From contig CAJNDS010000078.1 of the NCBI GenBank assembly GCA_905221605.1, forward strand, positions 62,001-126,000: a DNA stretch of 64,000 nucleotides, in the 5' to 3' direction. The notes beneath the pieces were generated by a model. The model worked only from the letters and a program-made list of their open reading frames with translations. It searched no databases and was not told where the DNA came from. Position numbers and translations under genes: made by a program. The DNA is from Symbiodinium natans. Its lineage: Eukaryota > Sar > Dinophyceae > Suessiales > Symbiodiniaceae. Positions 1-13,100 of the stretch are shown piece after piece. How positions within the stretch are numbered: the first letter of the stretch is position 1; each line of letters opens with the position of its first letter.

Positions 1-3000
1 CCGGGCTCGGTGACAGCCGTTGCTCATACTCCGCTATTGTTTCGTCCTCTGGGTTCATGCTAGTAGCTGCTAGTACTGCGTGTCAACCCTAAACCCCACA
101 CCCAAGTTCCCCGCAAGAGAGGTAAATATTGCAAAGCACTTCGCGAAGACTTTGAATGTCTTCCAAGAAATTGTGAAGTCGATTGAAAAATCAGCAGGCT
201 CGACCACCTTGGGCGTGATGGCAACGTCCAAGAACCTTGACAAAACACAAGCGAGCGCTCGACACATTGCAGCTGTGTTTGGATTTGATGTGTCTGACGT
301 GTATTTGTATGTTGGCTACTCACCATGACGGGTTCGGCTTTTAAATTCCCAACTTTTTGCAAAGAACGAAGCACAAACGGGCGCACGCATTACATATTTC
401 CTTGAAGACGATTGCTGTCTTCAGCTGGTGCCTGGCCACGCACCACATCTCCACACATCACATCTCCACACACGCAGCCGGACCACTCAAACACCCGCAC
501 CCCCACCCATCTGCAAACCAACACGCCCAACATCTACGTCCACAAACACAACTGCACCACTTGTACAACCCACACGTCCACCTTCCTGAAAGCCGACAGA
601 CATACAGACAAAACACACATCCACCTCTTTGCAAAGCTTGCAACTTTCGACTTGCAACTTGCAACTCCCAGTAGCCTTTTCTTCAACCTTGCAACTCTGC
701 ATGGGACTTGCAACCTTCAAAGCTTGCATATGATTCACCATCCTTAGGCCTTGTTGCTCCAGGGATGCAAAACCTTTCGGCCAACTGAGAATGCACAAGG
801 GAAGGCAGGTCCTATTGGACTAAATATGCTCGACTGGTCGTTCTTGTCATATGTTATTTTCTTAGATGACAACTGACCTCCAAAATCGCGCAAATCTCAA
901 ACAAAAACGAAAACATTCGGGAAGAATTCCGTGGGGGGCGGAAAATGAAAGGCAAATAAAAAACAACAAAATCAACAGAATTCAAAACCAGTCCAATAAA
1001 CGTGAAAAGGCTGGACTGCCCACCGGCGCGCAACATGAGAAAACTAGTACAAAGAACATCACAAATACACTAGAGTTACTTCATCTGGTATGTATATATA
1101 TATATATATTATTTCATTCATTTTCCAGGCCCGCGGGCATGTCAGCCCATGTTTTTACCTTCTTTAATTGGAGTTCTTGGTTTACCTTTTGACCTTTTCC
1201 GATTTTTTCGCATATGTTTTTGATTTCCAGCCTTCCCCCCGTAATGCCAGCCGATGTTTATTGCTTGGTATTTTGTTTTTTGATGTGTCCGTTTCAACAA
1301 TTTGACAAAAATCGACCTGCATTTGTGCTAAAAAGAATTAGATTGCATAATTCGTGTTTTGATCAGCAGGCTTCGGATTCCAATCGGTTGAGCGTCAGGA
1401 TGTTCGCAGCTGTGTTGGCACAAATGTGGGTGTGGGTTGCGCTGATTGCTCAGCTTTGTTCTTAGGGAACCTTTGGCAGAAGGATCATTAGTAGGCTGCT
1501 GGAGGTGAATATCCAGCTATAGACCACAGTCCTCATATACGGCCCGTAGATGATACAGGCCCGGCTCAGCCGGGCCCGAAGTCAATTGCCATGGCACGTA
1601 ACGGAACTTTGCCGGGTGTCTGTAACATCTTGATGGCGCCATGAGTTCGGAAAGCAGCCGATGAGTTCGGAAAGCAGGCGTTCCGGACATGATGCTTCGC
1701 AAAAGCTGGTGGCTTGCTGAAGTGTAGCGGAAATGTTGATTGTGGATACTATGTGCAGTCGTAAGTGCAAAGTGGTTTGGCTTAAACGGGGCACCCGTGG
1801 ACATGTTTGAAAGTCCAGGGCCAGCACATTCCCAGACCAAAGGGCTTTGCAATTTTTCGTCTGTTTGCTTGTGTACCGTGACGAGGCCGAGCAGTACGTG
1901 TGTCCTAAGCAAGTTCGCTTTGAGTTTTGAAGACAGATTGACATATGTGCACTGCAGAAGGGTCCCATAGTCATAGTCATTCCATTGCAAGTCCTGCCCA
2001 GCTTGGAACCCAAACAACCTGCGCAATCCTACATCCAGACCTGAACTTTCAAAGCCCGAGGTCATGTACCTGGGCTTGTTTTCCTCTACCTCATGTTGCA
2101 TTCTGGGGTTCCCGAGTCTTGGCGGATCTTGGCCTCAGGGTTAGGGTGGAGGCCGGGCTTTCGTGTGGTTTCTGAAGCCCTGCTTGTCCAGTTTGAAATG
2201 CCTTGCCGAGCCTGCCAGTGTCTTGAGTACACCTGCGCGCACCAGCGGCCTTTGGGGTAAGAGACCTCAGCGACCAGGTAGCAGGTTTGGCCTGAGTAGA
2301 CTGTCAAGTGGAGGAGGTGAAATGCGACCGGAACTTATTGGCGTTCGCGTCCTCTGTTGATGGAAGGAAGAGGGTAAAAGGGTCGTCGCACTGGTTTGAA
2401 GTCTGGGAGACTAGGTGGCGTGCAGGTGCATGTCAATCACTCCAAGCAGACTCCAAGGTGCACCACAGACATTTCAGTGACCTATGCTTTCAGAGCGACG
2501 TGCCTTGACTGCAGCAAGGTTTTCGGGTAAAGTGTTTTGCTTCAGGGCTGGGAGTGTGGCATTGCCATTTTCCGCCCAGAAGGGCTTGCAATCACTGACA
2601 TCTTGCCCCAAACACCTCAACATGGCAGGTGTGTGGGCTATTTTTCCTGCAACTTCGCCGCCTTTTGCCTGGAGAATTGCAACTTGGCAGCTTCCTCACG
2701 ATCTCTGGTCCCGTTCTAAGCATCAAGTCATCAGGTGAGCTGAGCCGCCGCATCCTCCGGTCGCCTTGGCAAGAAACAGCGGGTTTTTGTGCGAACCGCA
2801 AGCGTCCCAAGGAAGTGCTGTAAACATCTGTAAACATCTGTAAACACCGAAACCCAAGCTCATCAAAGTTGCAACAGGCGCTGCGCGTGTAGAACTCTGG
2901 AAGGGGTAAGGTTAGGATTCCTGACCGCTTTGGCCATTAATTCTTCCTAAGCGAAGGCACTACAGAAACTGTCGGGGGCGTGGGGTCACGATGAAGCCGC

Positions 3001-5852
3001 GATGTTTGTTGATTCGGGTGGTGTGTCTATCGGGGGTCCACGCGCCTGTTTCGGACAATCGTTCGTGGAGGATCGTTAATGTGGTGCTGCAGTTCAAGCA
3101 TTAAGCCCTTCTCTTGATGTCGATGCTGAGGCTTGGTATGGTGATTAACTCTTTGTCTGCCTGGCTCGTGTCTGCTCATTGGTGCTTCGGCTTCGGCGAG
3201 TGGTGCATCTTGAGCCTCGTCGTTTGTAGGGGAGATGGCGAGTCTTGGAGGTCTTTGATGTGAATTGGACAGTCGGACAGCATGTCTAGAGTCCGCTTGC
3301 ACGATGGATGATGGTGCGATATCGATGTGATCACCTCGTGATTCTTTTCATCCCTTTGCTGGTGTGGGATGGTGCTTCTGTAGTTCATGGGAGGTACGGT
3401 TTTCTTTGAAGTGGCTTGCGAGTGTAGCCCTGCTCCCAGGATGCTCTTGGTACATGCCTTCCAAATGTTTGGCGGCATGGTGCTCGTGCGAACGAGTTTG
3501 CATCTGCACTTGCTGCTTCTGGGCTGGTAATCGGAAATGGGGAGGAGACATCCTTGAGTTTTGTTTGCTGGCTCCCATAGTCCTAGACCTGCCTAATTAG
3601 TATGCCTGCAGGCAAGGCTTTGTCGTTGTGGCTCCAGCTTGTCAGGGGCCGAGCTTCGGTCAAGGCCATGAACCTCAATCCCTCCACTCCAGGTTCACTT
3701 TTGCTGGATCTATGGTTGGTTACGTGGTGCGGCGAGAGTTGAGCGTTCGATCCGACAAGCTTCTCGGAGGAACGTGGTGACACATACTGCCATGGTTCAA
3801 ATGATTCAAGATTTCTAATGGATTTCCAGGAGGTTCGGGGGAGTTTCTGAATCAGGAACGTTTGGGGCCCCTCGGGGAGGAGCTGGGACTCCTTCATGTC
3901 CATACCGTATGATACAGTTTGGCGTTTTCGCCGGCTAATTGCCTTAGTGCCAAGACATGTTAGGGCTAAGTTCTGCTCACGCTGCAAACCTCTGTGAAGC
4001 TCAGAAGCTTTGACGGAGGTCCTGGGCAGCTGCTGTCGTCACTGTCGTCATGATCCTAGTTGGTGGTATCCGGCCAAGGTATACGGCATGTCGGGAAGAG
4101 CGTGACCATAAATGTGGTGCTGGCTTTGGTCAACGGTTGCATGTGGGTCTTTGCAAACCATTGGTTGGACTGCTTCGGACGCCAACCTAAAGGTTTTATT
4201 TGGAGTTTTCGCGCTTTCGGCAAACACTGGTTACGCTGCTTGCAAATCAGAGCATTCAAGAAAGTTGTGTAGGGAGGGGCAACCAAGGCATCCTGTTTTC
4301 TGGCCACAGTAGCATCGTTTTCCTCCAGCGGATGCACGGCTTCAATGGCTGCTGAAATTCATAAACGCTCTTGCAGTGTACGCGCGATCATTGTGGCAAC
4401 TGAGGAAAGTTGCCATACTGTCGTCAATCATGACCATGTCGGAGCAGGATGCCGCAGCTGATTGTGGATTTGTTTTTGCGTGTTTGTCACTTGTGGCATG
4501 GATTTGAAGACTCCTGCTGTAACCGCCAACTGCAGCCTGGACTGCTGGCTTCTCATGGGAAATATTGCCATGATATGCCATGATGATGAAGTGCTGGTGG
4601 TCCAGCTCGGGAGCACCGGAGCACCCTGGCCCCTCCAGGCCCCAATGGCCCTCATAACTCCAGAACCGAAGGAAGAACCAACCAGGCCTTGAACCTTCAC
4701 AACACCCTCAAAGCACTGAGGAGCTTTCAAGCTCGGTGTCCATCACGAGGAGTCCCCCTGAATCGAAGCCTGGTATCACATTAGGGCCCTGCTCGCTCAA
4801 GGGCTTTGAGAGTTTTGAGTGCAAGCTGGCTTGTGTTCTTCTTTTTTTGGGGGGTTCAAGGGCTGAGGAGTTGACAGAGCCTTGACACATGCGTTCCAGT
4901 GAAACAGAAGTCACATGTGCCAAGCTCTTTCCACTTATTCCCCATGTTCACACAGCTAGATTCAGCTAGATCACAATTATCAGCTAGAGTACTGTAGAGG
5001 CGAGAACAACATCATTGTTGCAGATATTGTACACGTGGGTACGGCTGTGCCTTCTGTCGTCTATGGTGACCAGACCAAAGAACGAACTCTCGAGCTGCTT
5101 TTCTCAGAGGCTCGAAAATCAGACACACTGCAAAAAACAGCATGTTTGGCTTTCACCCTCATACGTTTCCAAGGGGCTCTTCCACATATTGGTACGCCAT
5201 CCTTTTCTGTGCTCGAGAAGTCCTTAGACTCCTGCGTCGGTGTCGACCAAAGTGTAATGAGACATCGCAGCCATGAAAGGAGCCCGTTTGGTCGAGGGTG
5301 TTCAGACTGGAGTGTCTGACCCCTCCGTGCCCTGAAATTCCCTACACCCTTTTCGTGGAATTGGACCTAGGAGGCTACCGGGCTCACGCGGCTCAAGCGC
5401 TTCGACGGACGAAAAATCCAGTGGCTCGGATGTTGCTGGCCCCGAAATACTGTCCCTTGCCTCCCTTATGTTTTATAGGGTATAAGGCGGTATACACGGG
5501 TTCCCCAGTAAGGAAGAATACGAAGGGACCATGTAACCATATAACCACTGTAAGATAGTGCCCGAAGCATCTGTAGTATACACATTTTCAGAGACTTCTC
5601 CCAATAGTCCGACAACTTTGGACCAGCCTTTTAGCCACTACGCCCGGAGCTTTTGAAGCCTGGAACCCGAAGAGCTCGAAAAGTCTGTGTGCAAGGTGCA
5701 CTCATGTATCTCATGTACACTCTATGGCAACCCAGGGTCTTCAGCAAATCCGTCGGCATCGATGATCCGATTTGCAACTTGCTTTCCCGCCACTGCAAGT
5801 TAGAACCTCCAAGGCCCTTGAAGCATCTTGAAGCCCCCGAAAGTTCTTTCAG
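1..5852. other. Unassigned DNA upstream of the kinase gene
   Basis: I recognise no gene here. Short open frames exist (for example 80-328 on the plus strand, 82 codons), but none shows a known motif, and open frames on both strands overlap freely. A (TA)n microsatellite lies at about 1089-1110. A segment at about 5020-5160 follows a TTGCAG acceptor-like site and stays open, so it could be an upstream exon, but I cannot connect it to anything. Upstream exons of the kinase gene at 5853 may be hidden here. Confidence 0.4.
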
Positions 5853-5911
5853 GTGACCATATGGAAGGGTTGGAGCTGTTCGACTGCGTTGGTCAAGGAT
5901 CCTTTGGCAAG
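5853..5911 (+). CDS. Kinase exon with the glycine-rich loop
   Basis: After a TTTCAG acceptor the frame reads [17 protein letters not shown] and ends in phase 0 at a GC donor (position 5912). GQGSFG is the ATP-binding glycine loop. Joined to 6199 it gives [15 protein letters not shown], the expected run into subdomain II. The ATG at 5861 could be the start if the AG at 5851-5852 is a trans-splice acceptor; otherwise this is an internal exon. Confidence 0.85.
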
Positions 5912-7079
5912 GCGCCGGCTTCAGAGAGGGGTGTGGTAGCCTGAAGGCTTGCATGGAAGGGCCCAGGGCTTCTGAAGGGCTCTTCCAGGGTCTCTTGCGG
6001 GGCCCTCTAAGGCTGTAAGGCTCCCCAAGCGCCCCGGGGAGTTTGGATGTTCTGTGATGTAGTGATGGGTGGCCCGTGAGAAAGTCAGTGACAAAGAAGG
6101 AGAATGCCGGAGCCAGCATTGAACAAGAAACCAACATAAACCAACAGGCACCGAATCATGCCGTGGTGCTGAAGGGTTTAGGGGCTACGGTGCAGCAGGT
6201 CTACGCCGCCAGCTACAAAGGCGAGAAAGCGGCCGTGAAGATCATGAGCTGGGAAGGGGAGCTGCTTGGCCGAATGCCAATACTAAAGGTAGGTGCGTTT
6301 GTTTTGGAGGTACGACTTGTGCTCAATCCCAGAGTTTTCCCGGCCTTGTCTCAGGGACTGCATTGACTTGAAACAGGAGAAAACAGCGGAGTAGGGCAAC
6401 CACAAGAGTAGACCAGAACTTCGGGCATGCTCTTCTTTGCTGATGAAAGGCAGCTGAAGAGGATCAACCCTGTCAAGGAGGTGGCGCCGGCTCCTGCTTT
6501 TGCCTGTGCGGCTTCATGCTGGCTTGTGGGTGTGGTTCATGGTTAAGGCTTCAGGCTTCCGAGCCGTTACTTGTATCACGAGATTGGGGCACAGTGGTGG
6601 CACTGTAATAGTGTAATCTTGCAAGAATGTCATGGTGATAATGCAATAGCGTTTTGCTATTCTCAGATCACGTAGTACTGAGATTATGTCATAGTGTCAT
6701 AGTGTCATCATGTCAGAATGTCAGAATGTAAGAATGTAAGAATAAAAAGAATGTAAGAATGTAAGAATGTAAGAATGTAAGAATGTAAGAATGTAAGAAT
6801 GTAAGAATGTAAGAATGTAAGAATGCAAGGAATGTAAGAATGTAAGAATGTAAGAATGTAAGAATGTAAGAATGTAAGAATGTAAGAATGCAAGGAATGT
6901 AGTAATTCCATATTGCAGGAACACGATAATGTAGGAACATAGGAATGGAATCATACTCCGACATGATCTAGACTAGTCTAAGTACATTCCACGATATGAC
7001 AAGCCCTGGTGTCCACACACGCACACACGCACACGCACGCACGCACGCACGAACGCACGCACGCACGCATGCACGCACG

Positions 7080-7111
<32 letters not shown>

Positions 7112-10100
7112 CGCACACACGCACACACGCACACACGCACACACGCACGCACACACACACACACAAATCAAAGACCCAGAGCTTGGAAGGCCAAGCTGTG
7201 CATCCGCATGGTGCATCCGAACCTCGTACAGGCCCGCAGTAGCGGCTTCATTCTTTGCGAGCGCTCTTCCGATCTTGGAGGATGGTCGCATTTGGTAGCC
7301 GTCTATGCTAGACGTCGATAGACCCCTATATAGTCCCTATGGGTTTTCGGATAGGTACCTATGCTGCCAACCTATTCTCAGCATACCAGACCCCTATGCA
7401 TAGGCCCTGTCCCCTTGCCTATACCCCTTTTGCCATAGACCCTTACGGTCCCTTACGCATAGACCCTATCCCTACCTATACCACCCCCCTGTGTCGCATA
7501 GGCCCCTATGCATTGTTCCATAGGCTCTATTGCCTTCATATTATTAGACCCTATCCGGAAACCTATAGACCCCTATGCCATCCTTCTTGTATAGCTTCAA
7601 GCCTTTTTCATTGCATCCCTAAACACCTCCTCGGAGCAATCTATGTTCTTGATAACCTCCATGCGTGTCGTGTTTAGGGTTTAGGGTTCTTTAGGGTTTA
7701 GGGCTAGGGCTTTTTTTTAGGGGTTTTGACGGTTTAGGGTTTTTTTGGGTTTAGAGTTTAGGGGCTTGTAGGTTTAAAGCTCAGGGAATTTTGGGGTTTA
7801 GGGGCTTTAGGGTTTAGGCTTAGGGTTTTTAGGGCTTAGGGTTTAGGTGCTTTCAGGGTTTCGGGTTTAGGTTTTTATTTGGGGTGTAGGGTTTAGAGTT
7901 TGTTTTTATAAAGGGGTTCGGGGTTTAGGGTTATTTATGGTTTTGGGGCTTTTCGGGTATAGGGTTCAAGGATTTTTTTGGGTTTTTAGGGTGTAGTGCT
8001 TAGGTTTGCTTTAGGGTTTCGGGGTTTCTAGGGTTTAGGGTTTAGGGGTTTTCAGGGTCTAGGGTTCAGAGCCTTTTAGGGTGTAGGTCTTGGGGTGTGA
8101 GGGCTTCGGGGGTTTAGGGGTTTGTTTCGGTTTAGGACTCAGGTTTGTGTTGAGTTGAGGGCTTGAGGCTTTAGGGTGTCTTAGGGTTGCCCCCATTTGA
8201 AAACACAACATTCGCGTGATGGGTTCGAAACAGAATAAAGCGGGAGGGTTTGGGGGGGGGGGGGAGCTGGTGGGTTTTTAGGGGGGGTTTTCGGGGGTTT
8301 GAAGTTGAGGAGTTTTCAGGGTTTAGGGTTTTTGGGGTTTAGGGCTCAGGGGTTCTTAGGGTGCAAAGCTTAGGGCTTTTAGGGTTTAGGGGTTTGTAGG
8401 GTTTTGGGTTTTTAGGGTTTAGGGTTCAGGGGTTTTGAGGGTTTAGGGTTTTTAGGGTTTAGGTCTTTTTTAAGGGTTGAGGGCGTTTTTTGGGGTTTAG
8501 GGCTGGATTTAGGGCCGTTTAGGGTTTAGGGTTTTTTAGGGATTAGGGTTTCTTTTTGGGTTTAGGGATGAGGGTTTTTTGGGGCTTAGGCTTATGGTTT
8601 TTTGAGGGTTTAGGGTTCAGGGGTTTTTCGGGTTTGGGGTTAAGAGGGTTTTTTAGGGTTTAGGGCTTGGGATTTTAGGGTTAGGGTTTAGGGTTTTTAG
8701 GGTCTAGGGTTTAGGGTTTTTTTAGGGTTTAGGGTTGTGTTAGGGTTTAGCGTTTGGGGTTTTTAGGGTTGAGGGCTTAGCTCAGGGGTCTTTAGGGTTG
8801 AGGGTTTAGGCATAGGGACTTATCCCAAAACGATAGGGGTCTATTGCACGCCCCCCCATGCATAGGCGCCTGTGGGAGGTGCCTGTGTATAGGTACCTAT
8901 CGGTTTCAGACAGACCCCTATATATATAGGGGTCTATCCCCTGAGTGTCCGACTCTTCAGAAAAAGCCCTCCTTTTCCATACAGAAGCCTGGGTGCGCTA
9001 ATATGGGGAGTTCAAGCCCGAACGCCCCGTCAAAAGTAGGCAAGGCAAGGTCTCATAGTGTTTGACCTTGCACATACCAAAGCCCGTTCGCGTTTTTCGG
9101 GTGTTGTGGTTGGTCCTTCTTGTTTGTTGGGGTGTGTCATCCTTTCTTCCGACGGCACTAAAAAAATGGCTCAGGCCTTCGATTTCTTCCTTCGCAACTG
9201 CGAGACCGAGGCCAGGCAGAATGCTAGCTGGATGCCGAAAGCTAAGCAGCTAAAGTCCCACAGCAAAACATAGAGCACAAGCCTGGCAGCCTGATCTGCT
9301 TTACTTGCCTAAACCGCCTAAACCCAATCCCTAAACAATCCACCGAAAGTAGGCTCAACCCAATCTTTCTGGAGGTGCATGGCAAGAGGTCTTGGAAAGA
9401 GATCTGGATCGTCCAGGCAATGGCCCACGACCTTGGTGCAGAAATGGCTTGCGTCATCACGATCGTGATCATGATCAAGAGCACGTTCATGTTCATTGTG
9501 CATCATGGAAGGGATGCATTCTCGAGATGGCCATGCGCAGATTTAAGAATTTTGCTGGGCTGGTATTTTCGAATGTATCTTTTTTGGACTAGGGATGTCA
9601 TAAGTGTGCGCAATTATCCGGGACTATAGGTGCAGGGGCAACATGCATGCGCTGGTAGGTGGACGAAAATATCCCGGATACTGGATACATTCTTACAACT
9701 GACACGTGGATATTTTTATACCGGATCATGGATGCATTCCCTTGCATCCCAAGGAGTAGCGCGGACGTACCTATCCTCTGCCATGGACGCAGTGATGCTA
9801 TCAGCGGGGCGGGACGCGAGGGAAGCAGGGGACGTGGCGCCTGGCGGGGCGGGATGCAGACGCATGGGACGTCACAGGACGTGATGTGAGACGTGGGGAC
9901 ACCGGTCGCATGTTCTGCAAGGGCCGTCACGTGACATTGACCGTTTGTCCAAGTGCACTCGCTTTTGATCGGTCTAGTCATGTAATATGGTGCTTGCTGC
10001 CCTGTGCCCAATCATAGTCACAACGTCAGGACTAAGAACATTAGTCATTAGAGCAGTAGCAGTGGTAGGAGCTGCACTGCCCAAACGTTAAGCTCAGTCG

Positions 10101-13100
10101 GACATGTATCAGTTCCGTTGCTTGTGCGTGCACAAACTCCGGTTTTGTGTGAGTCATGTGTTGGATAGGAGAAGTTGCACATCCACTTACCCTGCTGGGT
10201 CACGCCAGTAGTTGGGCCTGCACTTAAACACAGAGAAAAGAGCATCAAGAAGGTCAAGAAGGCATGTCATTTAGTTGGCATGGCTTGACTGAGCAACAAA
10301 GGCACGGAGGAACAGTTTCGGACAACATGTAGTCTTCCTCTATCTCAGTGATCACCGTCACTGACGTGAAATATCGTGAGAACGACGGATGGAGATAGCA
10401 CTGAAGTTGAATCAGCTTTGCAGTGCAGGCGCAAGTCTAGGCCTTTTGAGAGAGGAAACTACCTCCCCCATGGCTCTTGCTCTTATTCTGATTCTTGTTC
10501 TTATTCGTATTCTTATTCTTACGCTTATTCTTATTCTTATTCTTCGTCTTCTTATTATTATCGTGATTAAAATTAATATTACTCTTGCTCTTACTATTAC
10601 TATCACTGTTACTAGTACTATTACTATTATTAATACTATTACTATTACTATTGCGATTGCTATTACTTTTCTATTATGTTTATTACTATTACTACTAGTA
10701 TTACTATTACCATTACTATCACCATAAATATTACTCTTAGTATGATTATTATTATTACTATTACGATCACTATCATTATCATTATTACTATTACTATTAC
10801 TATTACTATTACTATTACTATTAATCATTATTACTATTACTATTACTATTACTATTACTATTACTATTGTTATTACTATTACTATTTCTATTACTATTAC
10901 TATTACTATTACTATTACTATTACTATTACTATTACTATTACTATTACTATTACTATTACTATTACTACTCCTATGACTATTACCATTACTATTACGATT
11001 ACAATTACTATTACTAGTACCATTACTATTACTTGCGAAGTCTTGCAACAAACAGAAGCAAACACAGGCGGTCACGCTGCTTTTGACTTCGTGGGTCCAA
11101 GCTTTTCGGTGAACCTACGGCCTGGCGTCCGGTTGGACAGCAACCTTAAAGCTACTGCGCGAAACTACCGTGCGCAAGGCACAAGTCTAGCTCCATACTT
11201 GAGCCAAAATATTGGCATTGAAACGAATTACAAAACTGAAACATGCAACTGAAAGCATGGAGGTCTGCTGAGTCCTAATGCATCACAGAGCAGAAGATGC
11301 ACGTGCACTCGCGTCACCTCACATTCGCCCCTCAGCCGAGGCTCCGGTGACAAGCCCGCAAACGTTGACACGCGAGACGAGACCACCCCTACGAGCAACC
11401 ATCCTAAACCAGCCTAAACCAGGCGGTCTCCGGTCTTTTGGCACGACCGAAGTCGAGGCTCCTGCGCACTGAGCCTGGCAGACTCGAAAACTATGGTACA
11501 CGAGCAAAGCTACGGCTACGCACCTACCAGAGCTACACTACTACGGCAACTCCCAAGCAAAAGTAAGGTGAAGACAGGAGAAGCAGCGTGCCGTGCTGCA
11601 ACTCGGCTCGAATCCTGTGGCGTCGCAGATACCACACCGCGCCCGAAGGCCGCAGCTCACTCGATCCCGGCGGGGACCGTCTGTGAAGCTGCGGCTGCAC
11701 GTGGAGCAGCCTGATCCTGGCTGCTACTACTCTTCTGCAGCGCTGGGCGCCTTGCGGCCGCCTCGTCGAGGGAGATGGCCTCTGCTGCGACCCTCTCGAA
11801 ATTCCTCCACGCAGGCCACGACCGCGTCGTGCGACTTCGCGAGTTCGAGCCGCGCTCCGACGTTGCTTTCGAGCTGGTAGTAAAGTTCAAGCTACCAACT
11901 ACAAGCGCCGCGCCGCCCGGCCGCAGGTGACAAAGGGCTTTAGCGTGATGGAGGCCGGAGATGCCGGCCCCCGCCCTGGCCCCGCTGACCGTCTTGGGCA
12001 TATGCGTCGCGCGCCGAAGTGCCGCAAGCAAGACGCACATCAGCGCCTGCAACTGCCAGGCGCTTCAGCGTCTGCCATTGGCGTTTTGTCATTTGGCGTT
12101 GGCTTACGCCCGCAATGATGCACGCGGTTGCTCCCTTGGAAAGGGCCTTGGTTGCGGCGGTTCGGGGTCTTGGCAGACGAGCCCATTGCTACCACGACTG
12201 ACGAGGTGGGCAGGTTCTTGGCGGACGCGCTCGCGCTGGGTACAGCGAGGGCTGTGGCCTGGACACGACCCGCAAGCCCTTGAAAGCAAGCACGAATTTT
12301 AGCAGCCAGCTGAGAAAAACAGTTTTCCCCGTTGCTCAGTCCCAAAGCCACCTTTCCCCGCAGCCGAAAGTGGCCTCGGAGTCCACCAACTGGACTAATC
12401 GCACCTTGTGGGCCGCGGTGTTCCCGAACCTGAGGTGAGCAAGTCGGTTCAGGACCGCGCGGCTGACGAACCACAACGCCGTGCGCGGAGCAAGGTGACG
12501 GTCGTGCCGGCGACCCTCTCCCGGCGCAGTCCAACGCTCTGCCGCATGCCAGTCCGAAGTGCCTCTGGCTGCAATCTTGCGCCGGACAAAGATCTCGGTG
12601 TTCGGCCTGTGTGACCCGCAGCACGACCGCTCCCTTCAAGCACGGGAACTTGGGATGCACCCGCCTTTCCAGCCGAACGACTGGGAACCTGGGGTCTTCG
12701 ATGCCGATCCCCATCTCCGCTGCTCGGTTCATCATCCCGACAACGAGTTCTTCGGTGATGTGATTAGCGCCTGCGCAGCCGTCGAGAATACATTCGACCT
12801 TGCGGTCGAGCACCGGAACGACTGTGCGGTTTTGATCTCCACCTGGTTCGTTGTCCAGTGTGGCGAACTTGACTCCTCCTCTTCCTCTCCTACATCGTGC
12901 AGGCACGCCATCACCTTACGCCAGAGCGCAGCTTCCTGCCATCACGCTTGGACACTGGCCCACGCCACTCAAGCCAAGCAACGTAGCTCATGCGCTCAGG
13001 GTAGGGCGCATCGCCCTTCTCGATGGCTTCAAGGGTAACACCTTCAGGGTGACCTGATACCTCAGCCGACATGGCTGCAACACACGGCAGCGTGCCGCAC

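Noticed and set aside
1466-1490. GAACCTTTGGCAGAAGGATCATTA-like end of 18S rRNA/ITS
   Set aside because: Only about 25 bases resemble the 18S 3' end, with a 3-base insertion, and the upstream sequence does not match 18S.
6439-6470. [13 protein letters not shown] as the kinase alpha-C exon
   Set aside because: Lacks the conserved glutamate context and has no phase-compatible splice borders to 6288 and 17010.
10412-11065. 217-codon minus-strand frame and other Ile/Val/Tyr/Asn-rich frames
   Set aside because: Translation of the TTACTA/TTATTC hexamer tract, which stays open in several phases.
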